Positions 48,783-57,100 of a DNA stretch of 64,000 bases are shown here, piece by piece (position 1 is the first letter of the stretch; each line of letters opens with the position of its first letter). Origin of the DNA: Catellatospora tritici (GTDB lineage Bacteria > Actinomycetota > Actinomycetes > Mycobacteriales > Micromonosporaceae); assembly GCF_019083965.1 (NCBI RefSeq), contig NZ_JAHRCY010000008.1:314719-378718 (forward strand), given 5' to 3'. The position numbers were made by a program, and so were the translations under genes. The notes under the pieces are model-generated. The model did not search any database. It saw only the letters and a program-made list of their open reading frames with translations, and had not been told where the DNA came from.

Positions 48783-48864
48783 CCCGCCCGCATCCCGACA
48801 CCGTGGGGCAGGCCACAGCGCCGCGGGCGGTAACGACGGGTGGGGTTGGTGCGACTATGGAGGC

Positions 48865-50019
48865 GTGACTGCATCAACCTCGGCCCCTGTGCTGTTACTG
48901 CTCGGTCGCGGCGTCGATCCCGACTCCGAGCGCGGCGTCGACTGTCCGGGCGACCTGCCCGCGCCCAGCGACCCCGGCCTGGTCGAACGGGCCCGCGCGG
49001 CGAAGGCCGCCCTCGGCGACCGGGTCTTCGTGCTGGGTCACCACTACCAGCGTGACGAGGTCATCCAGTTCGCCGACGTCACCGGCGACTCCTTCAAACT
49101 GGCCCGCGAGGCGGCGGCACGCCCGGACGCGGAGTTCATCGTCTTCTGCGGCGTGCACTTCATGGCCGAGTCGGCCGACATCCTGACCTCCGCGGCGCAG
49201 AAGGTGGTGCTGCCGGATCTCGCGGCGGGCTGCTCGATGGCGGACATGGCGGTGCTGGAGCAGGTCGAGCAGTGCTGGGACCTGCTGAGCGACCTCGGTA
49301 TCGCCGAGTCGACGGTGCCGGTCACCTACATGAACTCCTCGGCTGACATCAAGGGGTTCGTGGGCCGCAACGGCGGCGTGGTGTGCACCTCCTCCAACGC
49401 CAAGCGGGCCCTGGACTGGGCGTTCGAGCAGGGCGAGAAGGTGTTGTTCCTGCCCGACCAGCACCTGGGGCGCAACACCGCGGTGCTGGAGATGGGCTAC
49501 TCGCTGGACGACTGCGTGCTCTACGACCCGCACAAGCCCAACGGCGGCCTGACCGACCAGCAGCTCCGTGACGCGAAGATGATCCTGTGGCGCGGGCACT
49601 GCTCGGTGCACGGGCGCTTCACCCACGAGAACGTGCTGGCCATGCGCGAGCAGGTGCCGGGCGTCAACATCCTGGTGCACCCGGAGTGCCGACACGACGT
49701 GGTGACCGCGGCCGACTACGTCGGTTCGACGGAGTACATCATCAAGACGCTGGACGCGGCCGAGCCCGGTTCGAAGTGGGCCGTGGGCACCGAGCTGAAC
49801 CTGGTCCGCCGCCTGGCCGGGCAGCACCCGGACAAGCAGGTCATGTTCCTGGAGAAGACGGTCTGCTACTGCTCGACCATGAACCGCATCGACCTGCCGC
49901 ACCTGGTGTGGGCGCTGGAAGAGCTGGTCGCGGGCCGGGTGCCGAACCAGATCACGGTCGATCCGGACACCGCGCACCACGCGCGGGTGGCGTTGGACCA
50001 GATGCTGGCCCTGCCGTAG
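48865..50019 (+). CDS. nadA: quinolinate synthase
   Basis: 384-aa [4Fe-4S] enzyme that condenses iminoaspartate with dihydroxyacetone phosphate to quinolinate in NAD synthesis. Conserved elements are VFVLGHHYQRDEVIQFAD, FCGVHFMAESADIL, the first cluster Cys in LAAGCSMADM (near 120), LPDQHLGRN, HPECRHDVV (second Cys) and EKTVCYCSTMNRIDL (third). GTG start; GGAGG lies only one nt before it. nadB and nadC are not adjacent, unlike in many bacteria. A hairpin terminator with a T-run follows. Confidence 0.95.
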   Translation: MTASTSAPVLLLLGRGVDPDSERGVDCPGDLPAPSDPGLVERARAAKAALGDRVFVLGHHYQRDEVIQFADVTGDSFKLAREAAARPDAEFIVFCGVHFMAESADILTSAAQKVVLPDLAAGCSMADMAVLEQVEQCWDLLSDLGIAESTVPVTYMNSSADIKGFVGRNGGVVCTSSNAKRALDWAFEQGEKVLFLPDQHLGRNTAVLEMGYSLDDCVLYDPHKPNGGLTDQQLRDAKMILWRGHCSVHGRFTHENVLAMREQVPGVNILVHPECRHDVVTAADYVGSTEYIIKTLDAAEPGSKWAVGTELNLVRRLAGQHPDKQVMFLEKTVCYCSTMNRIDLPHLVWALEELVAGRVPNQITVDPDTAHHARVALDQMLALP

Positions 50020-50036
50020 GCGCCCTGTCACTCTGT

Positions 50037-50071
50037 GTACGAGCGCCGTGTCCGATTAGCGGCGCTCGTAC
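50037..50071 (+). terminator. terminator of nadA
   Basis: GTACGAGCGCCG (50037-50048) pairs perfectly with 50060-50071 and is followed by TTGTTT, one of the few T-tracts in the window. Confidence 0.85.
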
Positions 50072-50191
50072 TTGTTTAAGCTTCGCGTGTATTCCGTCAC
50101 ACATCACTCAGCGCTATGCTGCCGAGGTTGCCCACCAGGCCCCGCCGTAGAGTTGCTGCCCGGCCCGTGTCTCATACCCAGGAGGTCTGCC

Positions 50192-51517
50192 TTGTCGGAC
50201 ATGCTCGTCGTCACCGGCGGAAACCCGCTGCAGGGTGAGGTCCGGGTCCGCGGGGCCAAGAACCTCGTGTCGAAGGCGATGGTGGCCACGGTCCTGGGCG
50301 AGTCGCCGAGCGTGATGTACGACGTGCCGCGCATCCGCGACGTCGAGATCGTGCGCGGCCTGCTGGACCTGCACGGCGTCAAGGTCGTCGACGGCGAACT
50401 GGACGGCGAGCTGCGCTTCGACCCGTCCAACGTCGAGCGGGCCGGTATCGACGAGATCAACGTGCACGCCGGGTCCAGCCGCATCCCGATCCTGCTGTGC
50501 GGCCCGCTGCTGCACCGGCTCGGCCACGCGTTCATCCCCGACCTGGGCGGCTGCCACATCGGCCCGCGTCCGATCGACTACCACCTGGAGGCGCTGCGCC
50601 GCTTCGGTGCCATGGTCGAGAAGACGCCCGAGGGCCTGCACCTGTCCGCGCCGGACGGCCTCAAGGGCATCAAGTACGAGCTGAACTACCCGTCGGTCGG
50701 CGCCACCGAGCAGATCCTGCTCACCGCCGTACGCGCCGAGGGTGTGACCGAGCTGAGCAACGCCGCGGTCGAGCCCGAGATCATCGACCTGATCTGCATC
50801 CTGCAGAAGATGGGCGCGATCATCAAGGTGCACACCAACCGGGTGATCGAGATCGAGGGCGTGCCGCACCTGGGCGGCTTCACGCACCGGCCGATCCCGG
50901 ACCGCATCGAGGCGGCGAGCTGGGCCTCGGCCGCGCTGGCCACCCGGGGCGACATCCTGGTCCGCGGCGCCCGCCAGGCCGACATGACCACGTTCCTGAA
51001 CGTGTTCCGCAGCATCGGCGGCCAGTTCGAGATCGACGACAACCCGGTCGGCGGCGGCATCCGGTTCTGGCACCCCGGCGGCGACCTGCGCGCGGTGGCG
51101 CTGGAGACCGATGTACACCCCGGTTTCATGACCGACTGGCAGCAGCCCCTGGTCGTGGCGCTGACCCAGGCCAACGGCCTGTCGGTGGTGCACGAGACGG
51201 TGTACGAGAAGCGCTTCGGCTACACCAGCGCACTGAACCAGATGGGCGCGAACATCCAGGTGTACCAGGAGTGCCTGGGCGGCACCCCGTGCCGCTTCGG
51301 CCGGCGCGGCTTCCGGCACTCGGCCGTCATCGCCGGCCCGGCCAAGCTGCACGCCACCGACCTGGTCATCCCGGACCTGCGGGCCGGATTCAGCCACCTG
51401 ATCGCGGCGCTGGCCGCCGAGGGCACCTCGCGGGTGCACGGCGTCGACCTGATCAACCGGGGCTACGAGGACTTCGAGGCCAAACTCGCCGGGCTCGGCG
51501 CCACCGTCTCGCGCTGA
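50192..51517 (+). CDS. murA: UDP-N-acetylglucosamine 1-carboxyvinyltransferase
   Basis: 441-aa enzyme for the first committed step of peptidoglycan synthesis, moving enolpyruvate from PEP to UDP-GlcNAc. RVRGAKNLVSKAMVATVLGE contains the catalytic-site Lys/Asn. The PEP-binding Cys is in DLGGCHIGPRPIDYH (near 125), so fosfomycin sensitivity is expected. TTG 50192 is chosen as start because AGGAGG lies six nt upstream; ATG 50201 would lie 15 nt from it. The 170 bp between nadA and murA hold the nadA terminator and no other gene. Confidence 0.93.
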   Translation: MSDMLVVTGGNPLQGEVRVRGAKNLVSKAMVATVLGESPSVMYDVPRIRDVEIVRGLLDLHGVKVVDGELDGELRFDPSNVERAGIDEINVHAGSSRIPILLCGPLLHRLGHAFIPDLGGCHIGPRPIDYHLEALRRFGAMVEKTPEGLHLSAPDGLKGIKYELNYPSVGATEQILLTAVRAEGVTELSNAAVEPEIIDLICILQKMGAIIKVHTNRVIEIEGVPHLGGFTHRPIPDRIEAASWASAALATRGDILVRGARQADMTTFLNVFRSIGGQFEIDDNPVGGGIRFWHPGGDLRAVALETDVHPGFMTDWQQPLVVALTQANGLSVVHETVYEKRFGYTSALNQMGANIQVYQECLGGTPCRFGRRGFRHSAVIAGPAKLHATDLVIPDLRAGFSHLIAALAAEGTSRVHGVDLINRGYEDFEAKLAGLGATVSR

Positions 51518-51588
51518 GGATGTGACCTGCGGCATCTTGGTGGGTGGTGGTGCGCGTGACGCCGTGTCACCACCCCCGGCTGCCGCTG

Positions 51589-51594
51589 TACCCT
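51589..51594 (+). promoter_or_regulatory. leaderless -10 box of the DUF3043 gene
   Basis: TACCCT seven nt before GTG 51602. Confidence 0.55.
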
Positions 51595-51601
51595 TGCTGG
51601 C

Positions 51602-52234
51602 GTGCCGTTGTTCTCCCGTAAAACCAGCGACGCCCCCGCCGTGACCGAGCCTGAGGCTGAGGTCGAGGCGGCGGCGGGTCCCCGTGCCTACACGCCCGGC
51701 AAGGGCAAGGCCACCCCGAAGCGCACCTCGCAGCGCCGCCGCGTCGCCGCCGCGCAGCAGCCGCGTACGCCCGAGGAGCGCCGTGAGGCCAAGCGCCTGG
51801 CCCGCGAGCAGGCCCGTGCCGATCGCCAGGAGGCGATGGCGGGGATGCGCAGCGGCGACGAGCGCCACCTGCTGCCGCGGGACAAGGGCCCGGTGCGGCG
51901 CATGGTGCGCGACATCGTCGACTCGCGCCGCAACGTCGGCAGCTACTTCTTCGGCGCCACACTGATCATCTTCTTCCTGATGATGTGGCGCGACCCGCGC
52001 ATCGCGCTGGCCGGCAACGTCCTGTGGCTGCTGCTGGGCCTGGCCGTGATCGTGGACAGCTTCATCCTGAGCCGCAAGATCAAGAAGCTGGTCAAGCAGC
52101 ACTTCCCGAAGAGCACCGAGCGGATGGGCTCGCTGTACTTCTACGGCATCATGCGCGCGATCAGCTTCCGCCGCATGCGCATGCCCAACTGCCAGGTCAA
52201 GATCGGCGACCCGATCGTCCCCGGCAAGGCCTAG
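51602..52234 (+). CDS. DUF3043 membrane protein
   Basis: 210-aa protein of the actinobacterial DUF3043 family. The N-terminal half is highly charged (EPEAEVEAAAGPRAYTPGKG, then a long Arg/Ala/Glu helix around 50-90). Two transmembrane helices follow (SYFFGATLIIFFLMMW at about 115, VLWLLLGLAVIVDSFIL at about 140) with a basic C-terminus. From memory, the counterpart Rv2206 lies next to glycerate kinase as here, although two genes now separate them. GTG start with TACCCT seven nt before it. Function not known. Confidence 0.85.
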   Translation: MPLFSRKTSDAPAVTEPEAEVEAAAGPRAYTPGKGKATPKRTSQRRRVAAAQQPRTPEERREAKRLAREQARADRQEAMAGMRSGDERHLLPRDKGPVRRMVRDIVDSRRNVGSYFFGATLIIFFLMMWRDPRIALAGNVLWLLLGLAVIVDSFILSRKIKKLVKQHFPKSTERMGSLYFYGIMRAISFRRMRMPNCQVKIGDPIVPGKA

Positions 52235-52292
52235 GACATCTGTCCTGTCGCAGTCCGTATCGGTCGCTCTGCCAGCCGGTACGGCGCGACTC

Positions 52293-52298
52293 TAGCGT
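52293..52298 (+). promoter_or_regulatory. leaderless -10 box of the ABC ATPase gene
   Basis: TAGCGT seven nt before ATG 52306; no ribosome site is present. Confidence 0.6.
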
Positions 52299-52305
52299 TG
52301 TGCCC

Positions 52306-53208
52306 ATGACAGACGCGGTGCGACTGACCTCGGTCGCGAAGAACTACGGCGCGGTCCGGGCGGTGGACGGGGTGGACCTGTCCATCGCCCGCGGCCAGAC
52401 CGTGGCCCTGCTGGGCCCCAACGGTGCCGGCAAATCCACCACCATCAGCATGATCCTCGGCCTGCTGACCCCGACCGCGGGCACCGTCGAGGTGTTCGGC
52501 ACCTCCCCCGCCGACGCGGTACGGGCCGGACGGGTCGGCGCGATGCTGCAGGAGTCCGGCTTCCCCGCCAGCGCCACCGTCCGTGAGCTGGTCGAACTGG
52601 CCCGGTCGCTGTACCGCGACCCGCTGCCGCTGGCCGAGATCATGGCCACCGCCGACGTCGCCTCCATCGCCGACCGCCGCTCGGACAAGCTCTCCGGCGG
52701 CCAGTCGCAGCGGCTGCGTTTCGCGTTCGCCCTGGCAGGCAACCCCGAACTGCTGATCCTGGACGAGCCCACCGCCGCCCTGGACGTGGAGAGCCGCCAG
52801 CAGTTCTGGGCCGCGATGCGCCGCTACGCCGCCACCGGGCGCACCGTGCTGTTCGCCACGCACTACCTGGAAGAGGCCGACGACTTCGCCGACCGGGTCA
52901 TCGTGATCGCCCGTGGTCGGGTGGTCGCCGACGGCAGCGGCACCGAGATCAAGAAGCTGGCCGGCGGCCGTACCGTCAGCTTCGACCTGACCGGCCAGGA
53001 CCCCGACGCCTACGCCGACCTGCCCGGTGTCGTCTCCGCGCAGGCCCGCGGCGAGCGGGTGCTGCTGCGCTGCGACGACTCCGACGTGACCGTGCGCGCC
53101 CTGTTCGAGGGCGGCCACCGGGTCACCAACCTGGAGGTCACCGGCGCCGGACTCGAAGAAGCCTTCCTCACCCTGACCGCGACGCCCGAGATGGAGCCGG
53201 CCCGATGA
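52306..53208 (+). CDS. ABC transporter ATP-binding protein (DrrA-like)
   Basis: 300-aa ATPase of an ABC-2-type exporter. Walker A GPNGAGKSTT (near 38), signature LSGGQSQR (near 128), Walker B ELLILDEPTAALD (near 148) and the switch His in LFATHYLEEADD. The C-terminal ~80 residues (SFDLTGQDPDAYADLPGV onward) are the extra domain typical of drug/lipid ABC-2 ATPases. First gene of a four-gene coupled operon (ATPase, permease, kinase, regulator) with GTGA/ATGA overlaps. Confidence 0.92.
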   Translation: MTDAVRLTSVAKNYGAVRAVDGVDLSIARGQTVALLGPNGAGKSTTISMILGLLTPTAGTVEVFGTSPADAVRAGRVGAMLQESGFPASATVRELVELARSLYRDPLPLAEIMATADVASIADRRSDKLSGGQSQRLRFAFALAGNPELLILDEPTAALDVESRQQFWAAMRRYAATGRTVLFATHYLEEADDFADRVIVIARGRVVADGSGTEIKKLAGGRTVSFDLTGQDPDAYADLPGVVSAQARGERVLLRCDDSDVTVRALFEGGHRVTNLEVTGAGLEEAFLTLTATPEMEPAR

Positions 53209-53936
53209 TCGCCTACCTGCGTTTCGAGCTGCGGCGCCTCATCCGCGACCCCCGCGTGATCGTCTTCACGGTCGTGCTGCCCGTGCTCATCTACTTCATC
53301 AGCACCGGCAGCGCCGAGGCCGCCGACCGGATCGGGTCGGTGCAGGTCGCGGCGTACCTGATGGTGAGCATGGCGGCCTACGGCGCGCTGGTCGGCGTGA
53401 TGTCGGTCGGCATCGGCGTGGCCAACGAGCGGGCCACCGGCTGGCTGCGCCAGCTGCGCATCTCCCCGGTCACCCCCGGACAGGTCGTCGCGGTCAAGGC
53501 ACTGCTCGCCTCGATCATGGCGGTGCCCTCGGTGGCGGCGGTCGGCATCATCGCGGCGACCCGCAACGGAGTGGAGCTGTCAGCGCTGCAGTGGGTGGCA
53601 CTGGTGGGTCTGCTGTGGCTGGGCAGCCTGCCGTTCGCGGCGCTCGGGCTGGCCCTGGGCTTCTCGATGCCGCCGAACCTGATCCAGCCCGCGAGCATGC
53701 TCGGCGTGTTCGGCCTGGCCTTCCTGGGCGGCCTGTTCGTGCCGGTCGAGGCGATGCCGACCGCACTGGCGAAGATCGCGACCTGGCTGCCCAGCAACCG
53801 CTACGCCGAGCTCGGCTGGTCGGTCGCCGGGGACAAGACGCCGCCGCTGGGGGGCGTGGCCATCCTCGTCGGCTGGGCCCTGGTCTTCGGCGGCCTCGCC
53901 GCCCTGATGTACCGCCGCTCGGCGGCACAGAAGTGA
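53205..53936 (+). CDS. ABC-2 type permease
   Basis: 243-aa permease with six transmembrane helices, the membrane partner of the preceding ATPase. The N-terminal EXXXRXXRDPR-like stretch (FELRRLIRDPRVIVFTVVLP) and GVANERATGWLRQLRISPV are characteristic of ABC-2 permeases. Start overlaps the ATPase stop (ATGA) and its own stop overlaps the kinase start (GTGA). Substrate unknown; the linked two-component system suggests an envelope-active compound such as a peptide antibiotic. Confidence 0.88.
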   Translation: MIAYLRFELRRLIRDPRVIVFTVVLPVLIYFISTGSAEAADRIGSVQVAAYLMVSMAAYGALVGVMSVGIGVANERATGWLRQLRISPVTPGQVVAVKALLASIMAVPSVAAVGIIAATRNGVELSALQWVALVGLLWLGSLPFAALGLALGFSMPPNLIQPASMLGVFGLAFLGGLFVPVEAMPTALAKIATWLPSNRYAELGWSVAGDKTPPLGGVAILVGWALVFGGLAALMYRRSAAQK

Positions 53937-55120
53937 TCGGACTGTTCACGCGCGGGGCGGGTACGGCGGTGCCGTACCCGCCCTCGGGCATCGACGAGCA
54001 GACCGCGCACCGGCGGGGCGTACGCCGGGGCGTGGTCTTCGCCGCGATCTGGTTGTGGCCGCTGGTGCCCACCTTCGGTGCCATCGCCGAGGGGCACGTC
54101 CGGCCGATGCTGTTCGCGGTGGCGGGCCTGGTCGCGTTCATCCCGATCTACCTGACCGTGGTGGTGCGCGGCTTCAGCGACCCCGACCCGGTGCCCAAAC
54201 CGCGCGACCACGCGCTACTCGGCCTGCTCACCGTCCTCGGCATCACCCTGGCTCTGGCGTACGGCGCCCAGCCCGGCGGCTGGATCGGCCTCACCCTCTA
54301 CCTCGCCGCCGCCGGCGCCGCCCTCTACCCCACCCCGTGGGCGCAGCTGTGGATCATCGGCTGCGTCGCCGCCCTGGTCGCCGTCGGCCACCTGCACGGC
54401 GAGCACTGGTCCGAGATCGGCGACAACGCCTTCAACATGATCATGGCCGGTGCGCTCGTCCTGGTCGTACGCCGCCTCATGCGCCTGGTCCGCGAACTGC
54501 GCACCACCCGCGACCAGCTGGCCCACGCCGCCGTCGAGCAGGAGCGCCTGCGTTTCGCCCGCGACCTGCACGACCTGCTCGGACACAGCCTGTCGGTGAT
54601 CGTGGTCAAAGCCGAGGTGGTGCGCCGACTGGCCGAACGCGACCCCGCCGCCGCCGCCCGCGAGGCCGCCGACATCGAGCAGATCGGCCGCACCGCCCTC
54701 ACCGAGGTACGTCAGGCCATCAACGGCTACCGCACCCGCGCCTTCTCCGCCGAACTGGCCGGGGCGGGCGCGGCGCTGGCCGACGCGGGCATCGAGACCA
54801 CCGTCAAGACCACCGACGACACGCTGCCGCCGTACCTGGACGACGCGTTCGCCTGGGTCGTCCGCGAGGCCGCCACCAACGTCATCCGCCACAGCGGCGC
54901 CGACACCTGCGTGATCGCGCTCAGCCGCCCCGGGCCGTGGCAGCTGGAGGTACGTGACGACGGCCGCGGCGGCAGCGCCGACCCGGCCGCGCACGGCAAC
55001 GGGCTGCGCGGCCTGGCCGAACGGCTGGCCCAGGTCGGCGGAGTGCTGTCGGTGGTCGACCTGAGCACCAGCCACAGCCGCGGCTTCGTACTGCGCGCCA
55101 CCGCGCCGGAGGCGGCCTGA
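53933..55120 (+). CDS. sensor histidine kinase (HisKA_3 type)
   Basis: 395-aa sensor kinase. Five to six hydrophobic helices (about 35-170) with short loops form an intramembrane-sensing domain, as in kinases controlling ABC exporters. The phospho-acceptor His is in LRFARDLHDLLGHSLSVIVVK (near 215; written in full at 21 residues it contains the HDLLGH core). ATPase boxes are REAATNVIRHSGA (N), VRDDGRGG (G1) and NGLRGLAERL (G2). GTG start overlaps the permease stop; stop overlaps the regulator start (TGATG). Confidence 0.88.
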   Translation: MIGLFTRGAGTAVPYPPSGIDEQTAHRRGVRRGVVFAAIWLWPLVPTFGAIAEGHVRPMLFAVAGLVAFIPIYLTVVVRGFSDPDPVPKPRDHALLGLLTVLGITLALAYGAQPGGWIGLTLYLAAAGAALYPTPWAQLWIIGCVAALVAVGHLHGEHWSEIGDNAFNMIMAGALVLVVRRLMRLVRELRTTRDQLAHAAVEQERLRFARDLHDLLGHSLSVIVVKAEVVRRLAERDPAAAAREAADIEQIGRTALTEVRQAINGYRTRAFSAELAGAGAALADAGIETTVKTTDDTLPPYLDDAFAWVVREAATNVIRHSGADTCVIALSRPGPWQLEVRDDGRGGSADPAAHGNGLRGLAERLAQVGGVLSVVDLSTSHSRGFVLRATAPEAA

Positions 55121-55725
55121 TGATCCGGGTACTGCTCGCCGAGGACCAGGGCATGATGCGCGGCGCGCTCGCGCTGCTGCTGGACCTGGAACCCGACCTG
55201 GAAGTGGTGGCACAGGTCGACCGCGGCGACGAGGTCGTCGACGCGGCGCTGCGCAGCGGGGCCGACGTGGCGCTGCTCGACATCGAGATGCCGGGCCTGT
55301 CCGGGCTGGACGCCGCCGCCCTGCTGCGTACGCAGGCGCCGCAGTGCCGGGTGCTGATCCTGACCACCTTCGGCCGCCCCGGCTACCTGCGCCGGGCCAT
55401 GGACGCCGGGGCGCGCGGGTTCCTGGTCAAGGACGGGCCGGTCGAGTCGCTGGCCGCGGCGGTCCGGCGGGTCCTGGCCGGAGAGACCGTGATCGACCCG
55501 GCACTGGCCGCGGCGGCGCTGTCGGCCGGGCCGAGCCCGCTCACCGAACGCGAACGCGAGGTGCTGGCCAGCGCCGCCGACGGCGCGACCGTCGCCGACC
55601 TCGCGGCCCGACTGCACCTGTCCGAGAGCACGGTGCGCAACTATCTGTCGGCCGCGATCGGCAAGACCAACACCCGCAACCGCATGGAGGCCGTCCAGGC
55701 CGCCCGCGCCGCCGGCTGGCTCTGA
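55120..55725 (+). CDS. LuxR/NarL-family response regulator
   Basis: 201-aa response regulator, partner of the kinase encoded just before. Acidic pair LLAEDQGM, phospho-acceptor in VALLDIEMPGLSG (near 54), Lys in FLVKDGP, and LuxR helix-turn-helix LTEREREVLASAADG to RLHLSESTVRNYLSAA. Likely activates its own ABC operon. A 7-bp GGCTGGC tandem repeat (about 55732-55762) and a palindromic element lie beyond the stop. Confidence 0.92.
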   Translation: MIRVLLAEDQGMMRGALALLLDLEPDLEVVAQVDRGDEVVDAALRSGADVALLDIEMPGLSGLDAAALLRTQAPQCRVLILTTFGRPGYLRRAMDAGARGFLVKDGPVESLAAAVRRVLAGETVIDPALAAAALSAGPSPLTEREREVLASAADGATVADLAARLHLSESTVRNYLSAAIGKTNTRNRMEAVQAARAAGWL

Positions 55726-55774
55726 CCCCCGGCTGGCGGCTGGCGGCTGGCGGCTGGCGGCTGACGCGTAACAC

Positions 55775-55841
55775 GATGATCGCCGTCTTCGGTCACTATC
55801 TCGGCTGTAGGACGCCCTTTTGACCGACGACGGCGATCATC
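55775..55841. repeat. palindromic GATCGC-GGTCA element, second locus
   Basis: The arm starting GATGATCGCCGTCTTCGGTC (55775-55795) pairs with 55821-55841 with one mismatch, loop 25 nt. The arms match the element near 21294 and the half-site near 21502. It stands between convergent genes (regulator and azlD), so it could also work as a terminator. Confidence 0.8.
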
Positions 55842-55898
55842 GACCGGAACGGCCCCGAAGATCGCCACTGGCGGTCAGAACACTGCGCCGCCGATTGC

Positions 55899-56225
55899 TC
55901 AGGGCAGACCCGCGAGGCGGAGCAGGGCGGCGGTCGCGGCGGCCGCCACGACGACGACCACGAACGGGGCGCGCCGCCACGCGAGCACCGCGCCGACCAG
56001 TACCCCCACCGGCCGCGCCACCCCCAGGGCCACCCGTCCCGACTCGGTGAACACGGCGGTGGCCACCAGCGCCGCGAGCAGTGTCGTGGCCGCGATGGGG
56101 AGCAGGTGCCGCAGCCGATCGGGCAGCACCAGGCGATCACGCAGCAGCACCCCGGCCACCCGGAACGCGTACGTGCCCGCGGCCAGCGCCGCGATCACGA
56201 GCAGGGTCTTCGTCGTGGTGCTCAT
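55899..56225 (-). CDS. azlD: AzlD domain branched-chain amino acid transport protein
   Basis: 108-aa small membrane protein with three or four helices (TLLVIAALAAGTYAFRVAG onward), the small subunit of AzlCD exporters of branched-chain amino acids. ATG overlaps the azlC stop, the standard coupled pair. Second gene of azlC-azlD. Confidence 0.88.
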   Translation of the reverse strand: MSTTTKTLLVIAALAAGTYAFRVAGVLLRDRLVLPDRLRHLLPIAATTLLAALVATAVFTESGRVALGVARPVGVLVGAVLAWRRAPFVVVVVAAAATAALLRLAGLP

Positions 56226-56950
56226 ACCGTCTCCCGCTCGGGGTCGGCGGCCGGGGCGTCGGTGCGCGGCCGCGGGGTGGGGATCAGCAGCGCCGCGCCG
56301 ACCCCGGCCAGGGCCACGAGCACGGGCAGACCGGCGGGCAGCAAGGGCGTGGTCAGCACGGCGATGGCGGCGCCGGCGAGGGCGGCGTACCGGGTGGGGC
56401 GGTCCTTGAGCGAGGCCATGAGCAGGGCGAGCAGGCCCGCAGGGAAGGCGGCGTCGAGGCCGTACACGGCGGGGTCGCCGACGGCGCCGCCGAGCAGCGC
56501 ACCGACCACGGTGCCGATGTTCCAGGTCAGGAAGATGGCGGCGCCGACGGCCCAGAAGGCGCGGCGGCCGCGGGCCGGATCGGGTTGCGCCAGCGCGAAC
56601 GCGGTCGACTCGTCGATGAGTACGTGCGAACCGAGCAGGCGGGCGGGCAGCGTGTCGCCGACCGACCCGCCCACGGCCAGGCCGAACGGCAGGTGCCGGG
56701 CGTTGACGAGCAGGCCGCCGAGCACCGCGGCGACGGGGCTGGTCGTCATGAAGGCCACGGCCAGGAACTGCGAACCGCCCGCGAAGACCAGCAGCGACAT
56801 CAGCACCGGCACCCATACCGGCAGGCCGTCGGCGACCGCGATGGCGCCGAACGACAGGCCGATGACCCCGGCGGCCGCGCCGATCGCCAGCGCGTCGCGC
56901 AGCAGCGCCTTGTCCCGGAACGCGCTGTTCCCGCGCGGAGTGGAGCCCAC
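56222..56950 (-). CDS. azlC: AzlC family branched-chain amino acid permease
   Basis: 242-aa large subunit of an AzlCD-type exporter, with seven or eight transmembrane helices. Family features are LRDALAIGAAAGVIGLSFG, FAGGSQFLAV (near 65) and VNARHLPFGLAVG (near 85), then DESTAFALAQ. It should export valine/leucine/isoleucine or analogues with AzlD. GTG 56950 follows an inverted repeat TGTAATCA..TGATTACA that can be an operator (Lrp-like proteins often control azlCD). No regulator gene adjoins. Confidence 0.9.
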   Translation of the reverse strand: MGSTPRGNSAFRDKALLRDALAIGAAAGVIGLSFGAIAVADGLPVWVPVLMSLLVFAGGSQFLAVAFMTTSPVAAVLGGLLVNARHLPFGLAVGGSVGDTLPARLLGSHVLIDESTAFALAQPDPARGRRAFWAVGAAIFLTWNIGTVVGALLGGAVGDPAVYGLDAAFPAGLLALLMASLKDRPTRYAALAGAAIAVLTTPLLPAGLPVLVALAGVGAALLIPTPRPRTDAPAADPERETV

Positions 56951-56951
56951 C

Positions 56952-56983
56952 TGTAATCACCTCAAGGGCCGTTTGATGATTAC
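56952..56983. promoter_or_regulatory. inverted-repeat operator before azlC
   Basis: TGTAATCACC and GATGATTACA are inverse with one mismatch, 12-13 bp apart. TAGGGT on the minus strand (about 56988-56993) would be the -10 of azlC, so the repeat covers the start of transcription. Confidence 0.6.
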
Positions 56984-57049
56984 ACCCACCCTAGCCCGAC
57001 CACCCCACGCGCCGATCCGCCCCGCCCTGCTCCCAGAACCTGGACGTTT

Positions 57050-57095
57050 GGAAGGGCACCTTCTGCTACGGAAAGCGATAAGAAGGTGCCCTTCC
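57050..57095 (-). terminator. repeat-type terminator after the MFS gene
   Basis: GGAAGGGCACCTTCT pairs perfectly with AGAAGGTGCCCTTCC around GCTACGGAAAGCGATA, just beyond the MFS stop on the minus strand. Shares its loop and right arm with 58481-58525. Confidence 0.8.
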
Positions 57096-57100
57096 CTTCC

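Noticed and set aside
50072..50191. Longer murA starting near 50072
   Set aside because: It would begin inside the nadA terminator region; AGGAGG and TTG 50192 give a normal MurA length.
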